Shown here one piece after another: positions 1-10,125 of a DNA stretch of 64,000 nucleotides (position 1 is its first letter; each line of letters starts with the position of its first letter). Position numbers and translations under genes: made by a program. Origin of the DNA: JAADJA01 sp963708435 (lineage in GTDB: Bacteria > Bacteroidota > Bacteroidia > Bacteroidales > JAADJA01); contig CAVPSZ010000042.1 in NCBI GenBank assembly GCA_963708435.1, forward strand, positions 62,001-126,000, in the 5' to 3' direction. Under the pieces are notes generated by a model. It was not told the DNA's origin, did not search any database, and was given only the letters and a program-made list of their open reading frames with translations.

Positions 1-3000
1 TCCCAATATCGGGGTCCATGAAGGTGCAGCCCCATGCCATCCGGGTACAAACGGTCCGTCCCATACATACTCGGTCGGCCTGATCCACTGGGTATAGGTT
101 TGTCCAACCAGTCTCCTCTTCAGCATGGTAACATCTACACTCTGGATGGTTCCGGAAAGGTTCACATCGGCAGCTCTTTTCTGGAGGTTAGTCAAAACCT
201 GCAGTCCGAGGATGTACCGCTGTGCAAACGTTGGATCGGGCGAATTCAAGCCTCCCCAGGGCTTGGTGGTTGCGCCGGTTAATTCATAATTTCCGTTAAC
301 CACCGGTGTAATTTCATAAGCACCGCCGGTTCCTGTATTAACAGTAGTAGGTCCGGGTGTCAGGGTAACGGTTGTTTGAGTAGCTTGTGGCTTGGTGTCC
401 AATGTCCCATAATAAACGGTTCCATAAACCCTGTAGCCCGCTGTATAAGGAATAGCGAATCCAGTCATTTCAGCGCCGCTCTGGAAATTACCAATTGCAG
501 TGCAGGCACCGGTAGTACGATCGACCGTATAAAGTGTTCCTGTAGCTGTGTAGCCACATGCATACAATATATTATTATCGTAATCAAACTCCATATCCTG
601 TGCATAGTTAAATGCCTGGCCTGTCGGCCCAACTGCAACAGCAACAGGTGGAGTTGATGGTGTAATTTTATACAACTGGTCATCAGTCAGCCCAATTCCA
701 TAAAGGAAGCCGCTTCCATCAGCAGCCAGGTTGATCATCAACTGGGTTGAATAAGTACCGAGCAAAGTAGCTGCACCCGTTGCAGGGTCAATGGTATACA
801 ATTCATCATTGGTTCCGTTCCAGTTGGTTCCGTACATTATACCGGTAACTTTATCATACGTAATTCCGGCGAAACCTTTATCAATGTCAGCGATCAGGGT
901 CATGGCTCCGGTTGTCGGGTCGATGGTCCACCAGCCTCCGCCGTTAGGAGTTAGCGTTGCATCATAATATTCAGAGCCGTACCAGATTCCATTTGCCCAC
1001 GTACCTGCACCGATAAACTGACCCGATGTAGTTGCGGCAAGTGATGTAATGGTTCCCGGTGTCTGAACATAAAACCATGCCGGGCCTTCGGGTAATCCTG
1101 CTGTCGGATCGTAGGCTACATAGGCGTATACCTTGCGAAGTACCTGAACACTGATGGGCTGGTTGTTGATGCAGTTGTTCGTCGGATCCAAATCGCTCGC
1201 CAGCTGGGTGCAAACAGTGATTGTATAGTTACCAACTGTTGCATTCCATGGATCAAAGGTTACCTGGGTTGTGGTCAATGGAGCCAGATTTTGAACCTGT
1301 TTCGTCGAGGTGTAAGTTCCAGGAGTAATGGTCATGGTAACATTGAAGGTTTCAGTGTTTGTTCCGTTATTGCCAATTGTTGCCAATGGTGCGATAGAAC
1401 CGGGCTGAATAATACCTGCCATATCTATGGACACGGTTTCTACATCATGTGCAAGAGGCACGACCACGCATACATCATCCACCCACCAGTGATCAAGCTG
1501 AAAATGGTTACCATTCATATACCATTGTATAATCACATTCCCCGAAAGGGTAATGGGAACAGTCACAGTTTCTGGTCCGATGTTACCGCCGCCTGAAACA
1601 ATGGTGTATCCGGTCGTCCAGTTTGCGCCATTGTCGTTACTAAACCTGACACTCAAAGTAAGTCCCAGGCCGTAGTCATCATAAAATTGTTTAAATGTAA
1701 GAATAGCTCCGCCTGCAGGAACGGTCAGTACCGGACTCTGCAGCCACGATTCTCCGATAACATTTTGCCAGGTACCATGCATTTCATTGGCTGCACCGCC
1801 TGCATTGGCAGTTGCGCTTACACTCCACCTGTCGGAAGTGACTGCAGGCGCGATAGCCTTGTGTCCAGCATTGCGGGAAGGCGGCATCATCAAAATAATT
1901 GCAGTAATTCAAACTAAATGCATCGCAAGACGATTTTCCGGTTACGGCAACGTTGACGGTAGTTGCTCCGCCGCCGGCATTGGTTACATTACCGGTGTAG
2001 GTCGTACTCGGCGCTGTGGGTGCAAACTGAACATAAACAGGAGTAGAGGATAGAACACCGCCTGCATAAGGAACGCTGATATTTGCAGTCCATGGTCCGG
2101 TTGCCGATAAGGAAACAAAGAAATTTGCAGGAGCAGTCACGGCTATATTGCCTGCGGCCGGGGTAAGATTGGCTCCCGAAAGAGCATAACTAAGAACTGT
2201 AGTTGTGCCGCTTGGAATGGTGCCAAAATCTAGTGTTCCGGGAATTGCACTCAGATATGGTGAGGTAGGAGCTGCTATTGTTACATAATAGTCCTCACAA
2301 ATTCCTGAACCGAAATTCGTACAAGCATCACCTGCACCATTGGTATTACCGGATAACCTTGAACGAATCCTCATTATACACAGGCCTTCGACAGCACTGG
2401 AAGGTATTGTAATGGAAACCGTAGAAGGAACATTGGCTACAGAAGCCGTTGTTATTTGCCACCATTCGGTAGTTTCCAAAACACCGTCCTGATCAAAGTC
2501 GAACCAGACAGATTCAATCGCTGCATCATTTGTGGTAACACTTAAATCAAAGGGTAAGGTTTTATAAAGTGTAGTGGTATTTGTTCCTGCCGGCGGATAG
2601 TTGCCATAGGTACTTCCATTGGCCACCACGCAATTGGAATGGTCTGTATTAAGTAATGTATTTGCCTGAACGACAGTGATGTCACCGGGGCATACACCAC
2701 TTCCACCCAAATTGGAGGTACAGTATTGCAATATGGTTGTGCCGGAAACAGCTACATTAACTGAAGCGCCACCTCCAACATTGGTGATGGTGCCTGAGTA
2801 ACTCTGGTTCGCCGTTGGGGGCTGGAATACGACATAGATAGTAGTCCCTGCAAGTGCACCTCCTGAATAAGGAACAGAAATGTTTTGAGTGTATGGTCCA
2901 CCTGTGGTTAAGGATACTTTGAAATCAGCAGGAGCTGTAACAGCAATATTTCCCGAAGCAGGAGATAATGCGACTCCGCTAAGAACATAGGATAGTTCAG

Positions 3001-4786
3001 AAGAGGTTGTACCGGCTGTAACATATCCAAAATTCAATGTTCCGGGGACTGCTCCGAGTGTCGGGGTGGTTGCCGGGACAATATCGACCAAATAATCTTC
3101 AGTTTCTCCCCAGGTGTAGGTTCCGCATGCCAGAATGCCTGAAGGAAGAGTGGTTTCTACATTCACCACACGCATCATTGTTGTACCTACTGTTGCACCA
3201 GCGGGTATGGGAAGCACGCCTGTTTCAGTATGGGGTCCTGTTGAGCTGGCCGGCGAAACATAAACTTCTTCACCTGCATCAGCAAAATCTCCATCTATAT
3301 TAAAATCAATAAAAATTTTAATGGCATTGGCATAACTTCCGGTTCCGCAAGTGCCTATCTGCACACTGAAGGCCGGGGAAGTGCCTGCAGGAAGCGAAGG
3401 CGCCGCAACTGTTGTTGTATAATTACTGTATTGATTTTTGATAGATCCCGGACCGGGCGCTGTCGTGTTGCAATCAGATGTATTATTTAAAGTACCAACA
3501 GTGACATTGAAAATATCTTCGTCCGCTACACTGGTAGCATTGGAAAGACAATAGAGTAAATAAAAATAAGAACTTCCACTTAAAGCCACATTGGCAGAAG
3601 CGCCTCCACCCACATTGGTAACATTACCTGTATAAACTGTGTTGGGGGCAGTGGGTGAAAATTTAACATAAATGGTTGTATTGGCAAGTGTTGGAGGAGT
3701 ATAGGTAACATTTATACTATTCGCAAACCCGGAACCTGACGTTAAGGAAACCTGGAAATTAGAAGGAGCAGTAATCACGATTGGCCCTGCAGTAAGGTTG
3801 GTTCCGGCGAGGATATAAGAAAGCTCAGCAGAACCTCCGCTGGGTACATAACCAAAGTTAAGAGAAGCGGGATTAACTGTTAATAATGGAGTAGAAACAG
3901 GTTCGCCGGTAATTTGTACGTTGGCTCTGCTTGTATTTGGTGTTCCGGTAGTTTGATCACAACCACTTGCGGAGGATAAGTCGCCGTTCCAGTATGCATG
4001 TAAATTACCTGTTGTAGTGGTATAATAGACATGTGAATTACTGGTATAGGCAGAATTATTAAAACAAACCTTAACAAGAATGTTTTGTGTATCATCCCAG
4101 TTGAACGCAGTAGTAAAAGTATAGGTGTTCCAGCCTGCAACGGCCACAACATTGCCGGTATAACAAGTAGTCCAGCCTGTTGTAGTAAAACCCGTAAGGG
4201 CGGTTAATGCAGTGTGCTGCATCGAAATAGTAAAGGAATTTAACGTTGCAGGATTCGGTGTACCGCCCACGTTGAATGCCAGAGCGGTAATGTTACCACC
4301 GCCTAAACCGGCAGCATTGAGTTCAGCTTTTGTGAACAGGAATTGATCCTGGCCATCCATCCAGTAAGTTTTGTATGGAGTTACGTTTGAAGTGGTACCA
4401 GAGGTAATTAAAGTCCCTGTTCCAATGGTGACCACAACAGATTTTGCACCATTTCCGCCTTTTTCTGGGCTGGCACTAAAATAAACATTTGGATCATTGT
4501 AACCTGAAAAGATAGCGGCAGAAGCTTCCTTTTCATCCTCGGTCAATAGACCCTTAACCATCAATTCTTCATTGATGTAATTTGCATTTTCATTTTGCAA
4601 CAGAACGCCCATATCTTTTTGGATATTTTCGTTCAGTTCTTTTTTGATTAGAGATTCGTCTTTTTTCTGCTCTGCTTTGGCATTAGCCTTGCCTGAGGAC
4701 ACATTCGTCTGCGCCTGAGCAACCAGCACTGATGATGATATGAGCAGTATCATCAGCAATCGCCATAGTTTAGTAAACTTCGTCAT
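1..4786 (-). CDS. Giant secreted protein with Ig-like, GEVED and dockerin-like domains (frameshifted, 3' end outside window)
   Basis: It runs leftward off the window, so the C-terminus is missing. The ATG at 4784-4786 gives a clean signal peptide (MTKFTKLWRLLMILLISSS, then AQAQ); an in-frame ATG 16 codons upstream only adds a non-signal tail. After an acidic linker and a beta-rich domain come three copies of a ~105-residue Ig-like repeat (PGTLNFGYV...VAVSGT; about residues 300-407, 575-684, 843-954) alternating with two GEVED domains (about 408-574 and 687-842). The frame breaks by one extra base near 1855-1865. Beyond it the protein continues with a choice-of-anchor J/MAM-like domain (WWVDDV), a CARDB-like domain, a stretch of YTIDPATG motifs resembling a beta-propeller, and a dockerin-like motif (ADVNLSGTIQSVDV, about 85-180). 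It is probably cell-surface or secreted; no catalytic site was recognised. It is divergent from the cohesin-like gene at 5403. Confidence 0.75.
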
Positions 4787-4989
4787 ACATTTAAAATTTA
4801 AGTTAAAAAAAAAGTTATTAACAAAATATTTCAATTTAATATTTTCAAAGATTAAATGACCTGAAAAGGGTAAATACAGAACAACATCTTTTCCAATGGC
4901 AAAACTCTCTTTAATGTTTTCACTTTCAAACAGGTAATCAATTCTATGACCTGATAAGCAATAAGGTAAAATACGCTTATTTCAAAACG

Positions 4990-5018
4990 CAAATATATCC
5001 ATTTTTTTAAAAAACCAA
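4990..5018 (-). promoter_or_regulatory. Candidate Bacteroidetes promoter for the leftward dockerin-like gene
   Basis: On the minus strand the sequence TATATTTG (4990-4997) matches the -7 consensus TAnnTTTG. TTG (5016-5018) lies 18 bp upstream, near the usual -33 position. It would give a leader of about 200 nt. Confidence 0.35.
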
Positions 5019-5313
5019 GAAATTCCAAAAAAAAGTTAAAATTCTGTTAAATTAATCCGGGTTAAACAGTTAATAATTCTATGAAGATTAATAGTTTTAA
5101 TGCCCTAAGCTCACACCCGGACAGAACCAGCACTATATCGGGATTACCTTCTTGAAATCATGGGTCCGGCCTTCTCCGGTTTTTTATTGCTTGTTCAGGG
5201 TAAACAAATTTTTTGCTTCAATCTGCCTATTCAATAAACTATGTTCTGATTTACACCGAAAATTTCAAATCTTAAAAATTTGTAATTATTATGTGTCATA
5301 TTAAAAACTTTTC

Positions 5314-5321
5314 TACTTTTG
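5314..5321 (+). promoter_or_regulatory. Candidate -7 box (TACTTTTG) for the cohesin-like gene
   Basis: TACTTTTG fits TAnnTTTG and lies 81 bp upstream of the ATG at 5403. No clear -33 TTTG is present. Confidence 0.3.
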
Positions 5322-5402
5322 AAAACTTTTTCTAACAAAAGTGATATAAGACAATTTGAAATAAAAATCTTAAAAACTTTATTTACAACAATTTAAAATT
5401 TT

Positions 5403-8299
5403 ATGAAAATGAGAAAACTATTACTCAGTATCGGCTTGTTTATTTGCTCGATGGTATTGTTCGGGCAGCCGACAGCAACACTCCGTATCGGCAGTGTTGA
5501 CGTATCGGGTTATGTACCCGGCGACAAGGTTTATATACCAATTTATGTTGATGACATTTCTGCTCCGGGTGAAATCTTCACCATGCAGATGTTCATTGCA
5601 TTCGACCATTCTGTCCTTCAATGGGACGGTACTTTTGGCAACCCGCTGACAGGGGTTCAGAACTTTCATCCTAATTTTCCTTACGGAACTGTAAACGGCT
5701 CCTGGTTGTTCAATGACAACGGTGTGGAAATGGCCTGTTTGTGGGACGACCCGGTGCAACCACACATCATGCCTCCGGGCGGAATGTTTTTTGAGTATAT
5801 ATTCACTTACCTCGGCGGAACCACCAATCTGACCTGGAGCACCGCCAAAGCATTCGACCCCAAAGGCCCCACTGAGATGTATGATGGCAGCTTTGAAGCC
5901 TATACCCTTACTTTTATCGACGGATATGTCGGTTTCCCTAATTTTGACATCACTTTCCATGTTACCGATAACCAAACTGGCAATGACCTGGCCAGGAGCT
6001 GAAGTTACAGTCGGTACGCAAACAATTACAACCGACCTCTTCGGTATGGCAATTTTTAGCCTTGCCAACGGTTCATACAGCTATAGTATTACTGCAGCCG
6101 GATATACCAATAAAACCGGTAACTTTATTGTCGCAGGTGCTCCGCAGACGATAGAGGTTGCGATGAACTGTGTGGGTTGCGAAATTGATGTCACATTCCA
6201 GGTAACTTCAGGTGGTAACAGCCTCGAAGGGGCTATGGTGACTGTTGGTTCTGAAGTAGCTTATACCAACGCCCTGGGCGAGGCCGTGATCCCTCTCGCT
6301 GACGGTGACTATAGTTATACCGTGAGCAAATATGGTTATGATGCCCAGACCGGTCCTTTCACTGTAGCAGGAGTCGCTCTTTTTATTCCTGTTGACCTGC
6401 CTATGCTTCCCCACTATGACGTTATTTTCCACGTTACTGATGATGGAAGTATCAACCTTGAAGGCGCACTTGTGGATATCGACATCGAAGGCGTTGAAGA
6501 CATTATCACCGATCTGAACGGAGAAGCTGCTTTCAGCCTTATTGACGGCACCTACGGTTATACCGTTTCCAAATCGGGTTATTCCACCGAAACCGGATCA
6601 ATTACAGTCATCGGTGCAGGTTTCACACAGGAGGTAATCCTTTCTGCGGTTTACGACGTTACCTTCATTATCACCTTCGGAGGTAATCCGGTTCAAAATG
6701 CTGAAATAACTGTCGGTTCCGAAACTAAATTTACGGATGCTTCTGGTATTGCAGTTTTCAGCCTGCCTGACGGAGCTTACAGCTATACTGTTGTTAAATC
6801 AGGATTTGATCTGCTTCCGGGGAATTTCAACGTAGCTGGGGCTAACCAAACCATCGAACTGGTATTGATCCAGGCACACTACGATATAACTTTCCATGTC
6901 ACCGATATTGTTACATTGCTTCCTATCCAGAACGCTGTGGTTGAAATCGGAACCGAGCAGGTATTAACCAATGCCCTCGGTATTGCGGTTTTCTCCCTAA
7001 CCGACGGTGAATACTACTATACTGTAAATTATCCGGGTTATTATGAGGAAGGAGATCTTTTCAACGTGGCCGGCGGACCTATGGATATTTATGTTGCAAT
7101 GACCCAGATACCGCTTTACGAGGTAACTATCCATGTTACTTCCGGTGGTGTGGATCTTGCAGGTGCTGCTGTGACGATAGGCACAACAACGGTTACTACG
7201 AATGCACAAGGTAATGCAGTTTTCAACCTTCCGGCAGGCACTTATGAATATACCGCAGTTAAGGTGGGTTATATCACACAGACAGGATCATTCCTACTTA
7301 TTGCGAGCCCGCTGATGATTGAAGTGGATATGCCATTACAACCTTACGATATTACATTCTATGTTTCTTCGGGCGGAAATCCGATTGCAGGTGCGACCGT
7401 AACCGTTACCCCGGGCCCGGTCACAGGAGTTACCAATGCCTCAGGTAATGCTGTTTTGAGTCTTGTTAACGACACGTACGATTATACTGTTGATAAAGCA
7501 GGTTATGTGCCTGAAACGGGAACATTTACAGTTAACAACGGTCCTGCAACCATACCGGTTGTTCTGGATCTTGTTCAATACACTGTCACCTTCCATATCG
7601 TTTCAACGGGTGGAGCGCTGGAAGGTGTTGCCGTTACTTGCAACGGACAAACAATACTTACCAATGCCAGCGGTAATGCCGTATTCAGCCTGGTTAACGG
7701 AACGTATGATTATACCTGCGTTAAAGACGGTTATATTACACTTACAGGGGCAAGTCACTGTTAACGGCGCTAACCAGACGAAAAACCTGATCATGTATCC
7801 TGTTACGGTAACAGTTAATGTAAAAAAGAGCAGTACAAATCAACCTCTTGCAGGTGCAGAGGTTACCCTTAGTGGGTTCCCCGACCCCTTAACAACTCCA
7901 GCAAATGGTACGGTTGTATTCTCCGTGGTGCTCAATGGCTCGCATACACTTACAGTTACCCATCCTGATTATGGAACTTATGAAGAAACCTTTGATGTTA
8001 ATAGTGCTTCATTAGTGAAAGATGTTGGACTTATTACCGGTTACGAAGAATTAAATGCCGGCAGTTTCAGCGTTTACCCCAATCCATCCAGCGGCACATT
8101 TAACCTGTCAGCTTCTGTGGATATGGGCTATGAGTCGGATGTTACCATTTACGACCTCGCCGGAAAACTTGTTTACACAGGCAAGCTCACGGGCACTGAA
8201 GTAAATGTGATCGATCTTTCGGCTCAGGAAAAGGGCACTTATATCCTGCAGATCATTGTTGAAGATAAAGTTTATAACAAAACACTGGTTATTCAATAA
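5403..8299 (+). CDS. Cohesin-like protein with nine tandem beta-sandwich repeats and T9SS type A sorting domain (two frameshifts)
   Basis: Reads as one ~964-residue protein after correcting two one-base insertions, near 5990-5996 and in the GGGG run at 7747-7750. Domain order: signal peptide (MRKLLLSIGLFICSMVLFGQ); a cohesin-like domain at about 22-175 (GDKVYIPIYVDDI, then FIAFDHSVLQWDG), the fold that binds dockerins in cellulosome-type complexes; nine ~78-residue repeats of the pattern YDVTFHVTSGG..L.GA.VTVG..T.A.G.AVFSL..G.Y.YTV.K.GY...TG, resembling carboxypeptidase-regulatory or CNA-B/PEGA sandwiches; and a C-terminal FSVYPNPSSGTFNLS...GTYILQI...KTLVIQ T9SS type A signal. The layout suggests a surface-anchored scaffold or stalk presenting one cohesin. 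The dockerin-like protein is encoded divergently next door. Cohesin assignment is by sequence pattern only. Confidence 0.75.
5932..8034 (+). repeat. Nine tandem ~230-bp coding repeats
   Basis: The nine ~78-residue beta-sandwich repeats begin with (Y/F)D(V/I)TFHVT. Unit starts lie near 5940, 6187, 6415, 6652, 6880, 7117, 7345, 7579 and 7799. Copies differ clearly at nucleotide level, so the array is old rather than a recent expansion. Both frameshifts of the gene fall inside it. Confidence 0.8.
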
Positions 8300-8350
8300 T
8301 TGATTGATTTAATGTTCCGGGATAACCGGGAAATTTAAGTTTATTTTGAA

Positions 8351-8382
8351 ACCCTCTTCCTTAAAACGGGAGAGGGTTTTTC
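8351..8382 (+). terminator. Rho-independent terminator after the cohesin-like gene
   Basis: Stem ACCCTCT (8351-8357) / AGAGGGT (8371-8377) followed by a T-run, 52 bp after the stop codon. Confidence 0.8.
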
Positions 8383-8426
8383 ATTTTCTGAATCCTTTAA
8401 TGGTGATTTTCTGCCCTTGAGTTCCA

Positions 8427-8490
8427 GCTCCCAAATCCCTGCCAGCGGGTGAAAGAACTATCCCCCTCTCTGAAGGGGTGCAGGGGGAGG
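8427..8490. repeat. GC-rich hairpin repeat, upstream copy (DUF559-associated)
   Basis: The first unit (8427-8456, CCCTGCCAGCGGGTGAAAG core) is a diverged copy of the units at 9081-9143. It is followed by a hairpin CCCCCT (8462-8467) / AGGGGG (8482-8487). It stands out from the AT-rich surroundings. Confidence 0.6.
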
Positions 8491-8628
8491 AATTATACAA
8501 CCCCGAAGAATATTTTAACCCAATTTTCGCTTACCTTAATTTGACAAAATAAAAGTATCCAAAAGCCCAACCAGGTCGGAACTTTCATCATTAATTATTG
8601 CAATAATTCAAATATCCTTTGGTCTTTA

Positions 8629-8660
8629 TTTGAATTGACAACTCGTATTAGTTAAATTTG
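8629..8660 (+). promoter_or_regulatory. Bacteroidetes promoter TTTG-N20-TAAATTTG
   Basis: -33 TTTG at 8629-8632 and -7 TAAATTTG at 8653-8660 with the canonical 20-bp spacer, 19 bp before the ATG at 8680. The leader would be very short. Confidence 0.6.
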
Positions 8661-8679
8661 CAATAAACTTTAAAAACTG

Positions 8680-9162
8680 ATGGAGAAGGCAAGCCCCCAA
8701 AATAACTGGCATTATAATAAGAAACTTCAGCCTTATGCAAGCAAACTTCGCAAAAACATGACTAAAGCCGAAGCATGCCTCTGGAAATATGCATTAAAAG
8801 CGGGTAAAATGTCTCATTGGCAGTTCAGAAGACAAAGGCCGGTTCTGAATTATATTGCTGATTTTATGTGCAAGGAGCTAATGTTAGTTATTGAAGTTGA
8901 TGGAATATCGCATCAATGGGAAACAACCATCCAAAAAGATGAAAAAAAGCAGAAAGACCTTGAAATGGCTGGTTTTAAAGTACTCCGGTTTTCGGATGGT
9001 GAGGTCTTAAATGATATTGCAAATGTAATTCGTGTTATTAATTACGTGTCTGAAATCCGGCAAAAGGAATGTGAAGCTCCACCCCCTGACCCCCGCCAGC
9101 AGGGGAAAGTATCACCCCCTAATCCCCGTCTGCGGGGGAAAAGAAGGGAGGTCCATCCCTGA
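8680..9162 (+). CDS. DUF559 (Vsr-like) endonuclease-domain protein
   Basis: 160 residues. The first ~125 match the DUF559 family, a restriction-endonuclease-like fold related to very short patch repair nucleases: MTKAEACLWKYALK near the N-terminus, FRRQRPVLNYIADFMC, then LVIEVDG, which gives the acidic residues of a PD-(D/E)xK-type site, and GFKVLRFSDGEVL. The biochemical role of this family is not established. The last ~30 residues (PPPDPRQQGKVSPPNPRLRGKR) are simply the translation of two GC-rich hairpin repeat units (9081-9143), so the original stop was probably earlier and the repeats extended the reading frame. The tail overlaps the convergent pseudouridine synthase gene by 44 bp. Confidence 0.85.
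   Translation: MEKASPQNNWHYNKKLQPYASKLRKNMTKAEACLWKYALKAGKMSHWQFRRQRPVLNYIADFMCKELMLVIEVDGISHQWETTIQKDEKKQKDLEMAGFKVLRFSDGEVLNDIANVIRVINYVSEIRQKECEAPPPDPRQQGKVSPPNPRLRGKRREVHP
9081..9143. repeat. Two tandem GC-rich hairpin units inside the 3' end of the DUF559 gene
   Basis: Units 9081-9109 and 9114-9143 share ACCCCCTrAyCCCCGyCw and GCrGGGGAAA; each folds CCCC against GGGG. They are related to the unit at 8427-8456 on the other side of the gene. Confidence 0.7.
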
Positions 9163-9856
9163 AACAATCCCACAAAGGATCCTTTGGAGGACTTGCTTCA
9201 AACACCATCATTTCCTTTTTGACAGGATGCATGAACTCAATCCTGGCTGAATGAAGATGGATCGAACCGTCGGGATTGGTGCGGGGAAAACCGTATTTCA
9301 GGTCTCCTTTGATGGGACAGCCGATGTGAGCCAGTTGCGCCCTGATCTGATGATGCCTGCCGGTGAGCAGCTCGATCTCAAGTAAATGATAGTTGTCGCT
9401 GCGCTGAATGACACGGTAGATCAGTTCGGCTCTTTTTGAACCCTTCCTGTCTTCAGAAACGACGAATGACTTATTTATTTTTTCATCCCTGAAAAGATAG
9501 TGAATCAGGTGCGCCGAAGGCTCAGCCGGCAAATTCTTAACCACAGCCCGGTAAATTTTTTTGATTTCCCGCTTTTTCAGCATTTCATTCAGCCGTGATA
9601 AAGCTTTGGAGGTTCTTGCAAACAGGACAATCCCGCTCACCGGGCGGTCGAGCCGGTGAACGACGCCCAGATAAACCTCGCCGGGCTTATTGTATTTTTC
9701 TTTAATATATTTTTTCAGCTTTTCGCTTAACGGTTCATCACCTGTTTTATCGCCCTGTACGATCTGGGAAGGCAGCTTGTTCAGAAGAATAAGATGGTTA
9801 TCTTCATAGATGATTTGCCTGTCAAGCGGAATAAGGATTTTAGTTTCAGGTTTCAA
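9119..9856 (-). CDS. RluA-family pseudouridine synthase
   Basis: 245 residues, a single catalytic domain without an S4 domain. It isomerises uridine to pseudouridine in structured RNA; the target cannot be told from sequence. Diagnostic motifs are VVHRLDRPVSGIVLFAR (the HRLD aspartate is the catalytic nucleophile) and LLTGRHHQIRAQLAHIGCPIKGDLKYG. The only in-frame start before the domain is TTG at 9856, because an in-frame TGA lies two codons upstream. That start sits in a repetitive AAACCTGAAA tract next to an inverted-repeat element, so the native start region may have been altered by the insertion. The 3' end overlaps the convergent DUF559 gene. Confidence 0.9.
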   Translation of the reverse strand: MKPETKILIPLDRQIIYEDNHLILLNKLPSQIVQGDKTGDEPLSEKLKKYIKEKYNKPGEVYLGVVHRLDRPVSGIVLFARTSKALSRLNEMLKKREIKKIYRAVVKNLPAEPSAHLIHYLFRDEKINKSFVVSEDRKGSKRAELIYRVIQRSDNYHLLEIELLTGRHHQIRAQLAHIGCPIKGDLKYGFPRTNPDGSIHLHSARIEFMHPVKKEMMVFEASPPKDPLWDCFRDGPPFFSPADGD

Positions 9857-9871
9857 ATTTCAGGTTTTAAG

Positions 9872-10048
9872 TTTGAGTCTGCGCCGAAAAGCAATTTTAA
9901 ACCACACCTGTCTGCCGACAAGGCAGGTAGACACATAGAATCATAGGCTTTCACATAGGTTTTAGACTCATAATCAACTATGTGAAAATCTTTGTGCCCT
10001 ATGATCCTGCGTGGTAAAATCATTATTATTACTTTTCGGAATGAACTC
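9872..10048. mobile_element. MITE-like inverted-repeat element, copy 1
   Basis: About 177 bp bounded by inverted repeats (TTGAGTCTGCGCCGAAAAG left, CTTTTCGGAATGAACTCA right) and containing an internal palindrome of CTATGTGAAA-type sequence. The reverse complement matches the element at 41689-41886 along nearly its whole length. It has no coding capacity. Confidence 0.7.
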
Positions 10049-10073
10049 AGGTTTCAGGTTTGAGTTTTAATCG

Positions 10074-10125
10074 TAAATCCTAAATCCCGATTCCTAAATC
10101 CTAAATCCCAAATCTTAAATCTTAA
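10074..10125. repeat. TAAATCC heptamer tandem repeat
   Basis: Seven or so degenerate TAAATCC/TAAATCT units running into the stop codon of panB (10122-10124). Confidence 0.7.

Larger units (their letters stand above)
4835..5402. other. AT-rich divergent intergenic region
   Basis: 568 bp between two divergently transcribed surface-protein genes. It holds one candidate promoter for each direction (4990-5018 minus, 5314-5321 plus) and a weak GC hairpin near 5163-5176 followed by six T. I see no small gene in it. Confidence 0.6.
8300..8679. other. Intergenic region with terminator, hairpin repeats and a promoter
   Basis: Contains the terminator at 8351, GC-rich hairpin repeats at 8427-8490, an AT-rich stretch, and a good promoter match at 8629-8660. 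No further gene was seen. Confidence 0.6.

Noticed and set aside
5160..5180. CCGG hairpin followed by TTTTTT considered as a terminator
   Set aside because: The stem is only four pairs and no gene ends there; both neighbours start from this region.
5421..6068. 215-codon minus-strand frame opposite the cohesin-like domain
   Set aside because: Shadow of the real gene; composition and lack of any recognisable motif.
5985..7750. Frame changes in the cohesin-like gene considered as programmed frameshifting
   Set aside because: No slippery heptamer plus pseudoknot; the breaks are one-base insertions, and similar breaks occur in unrelated genes.
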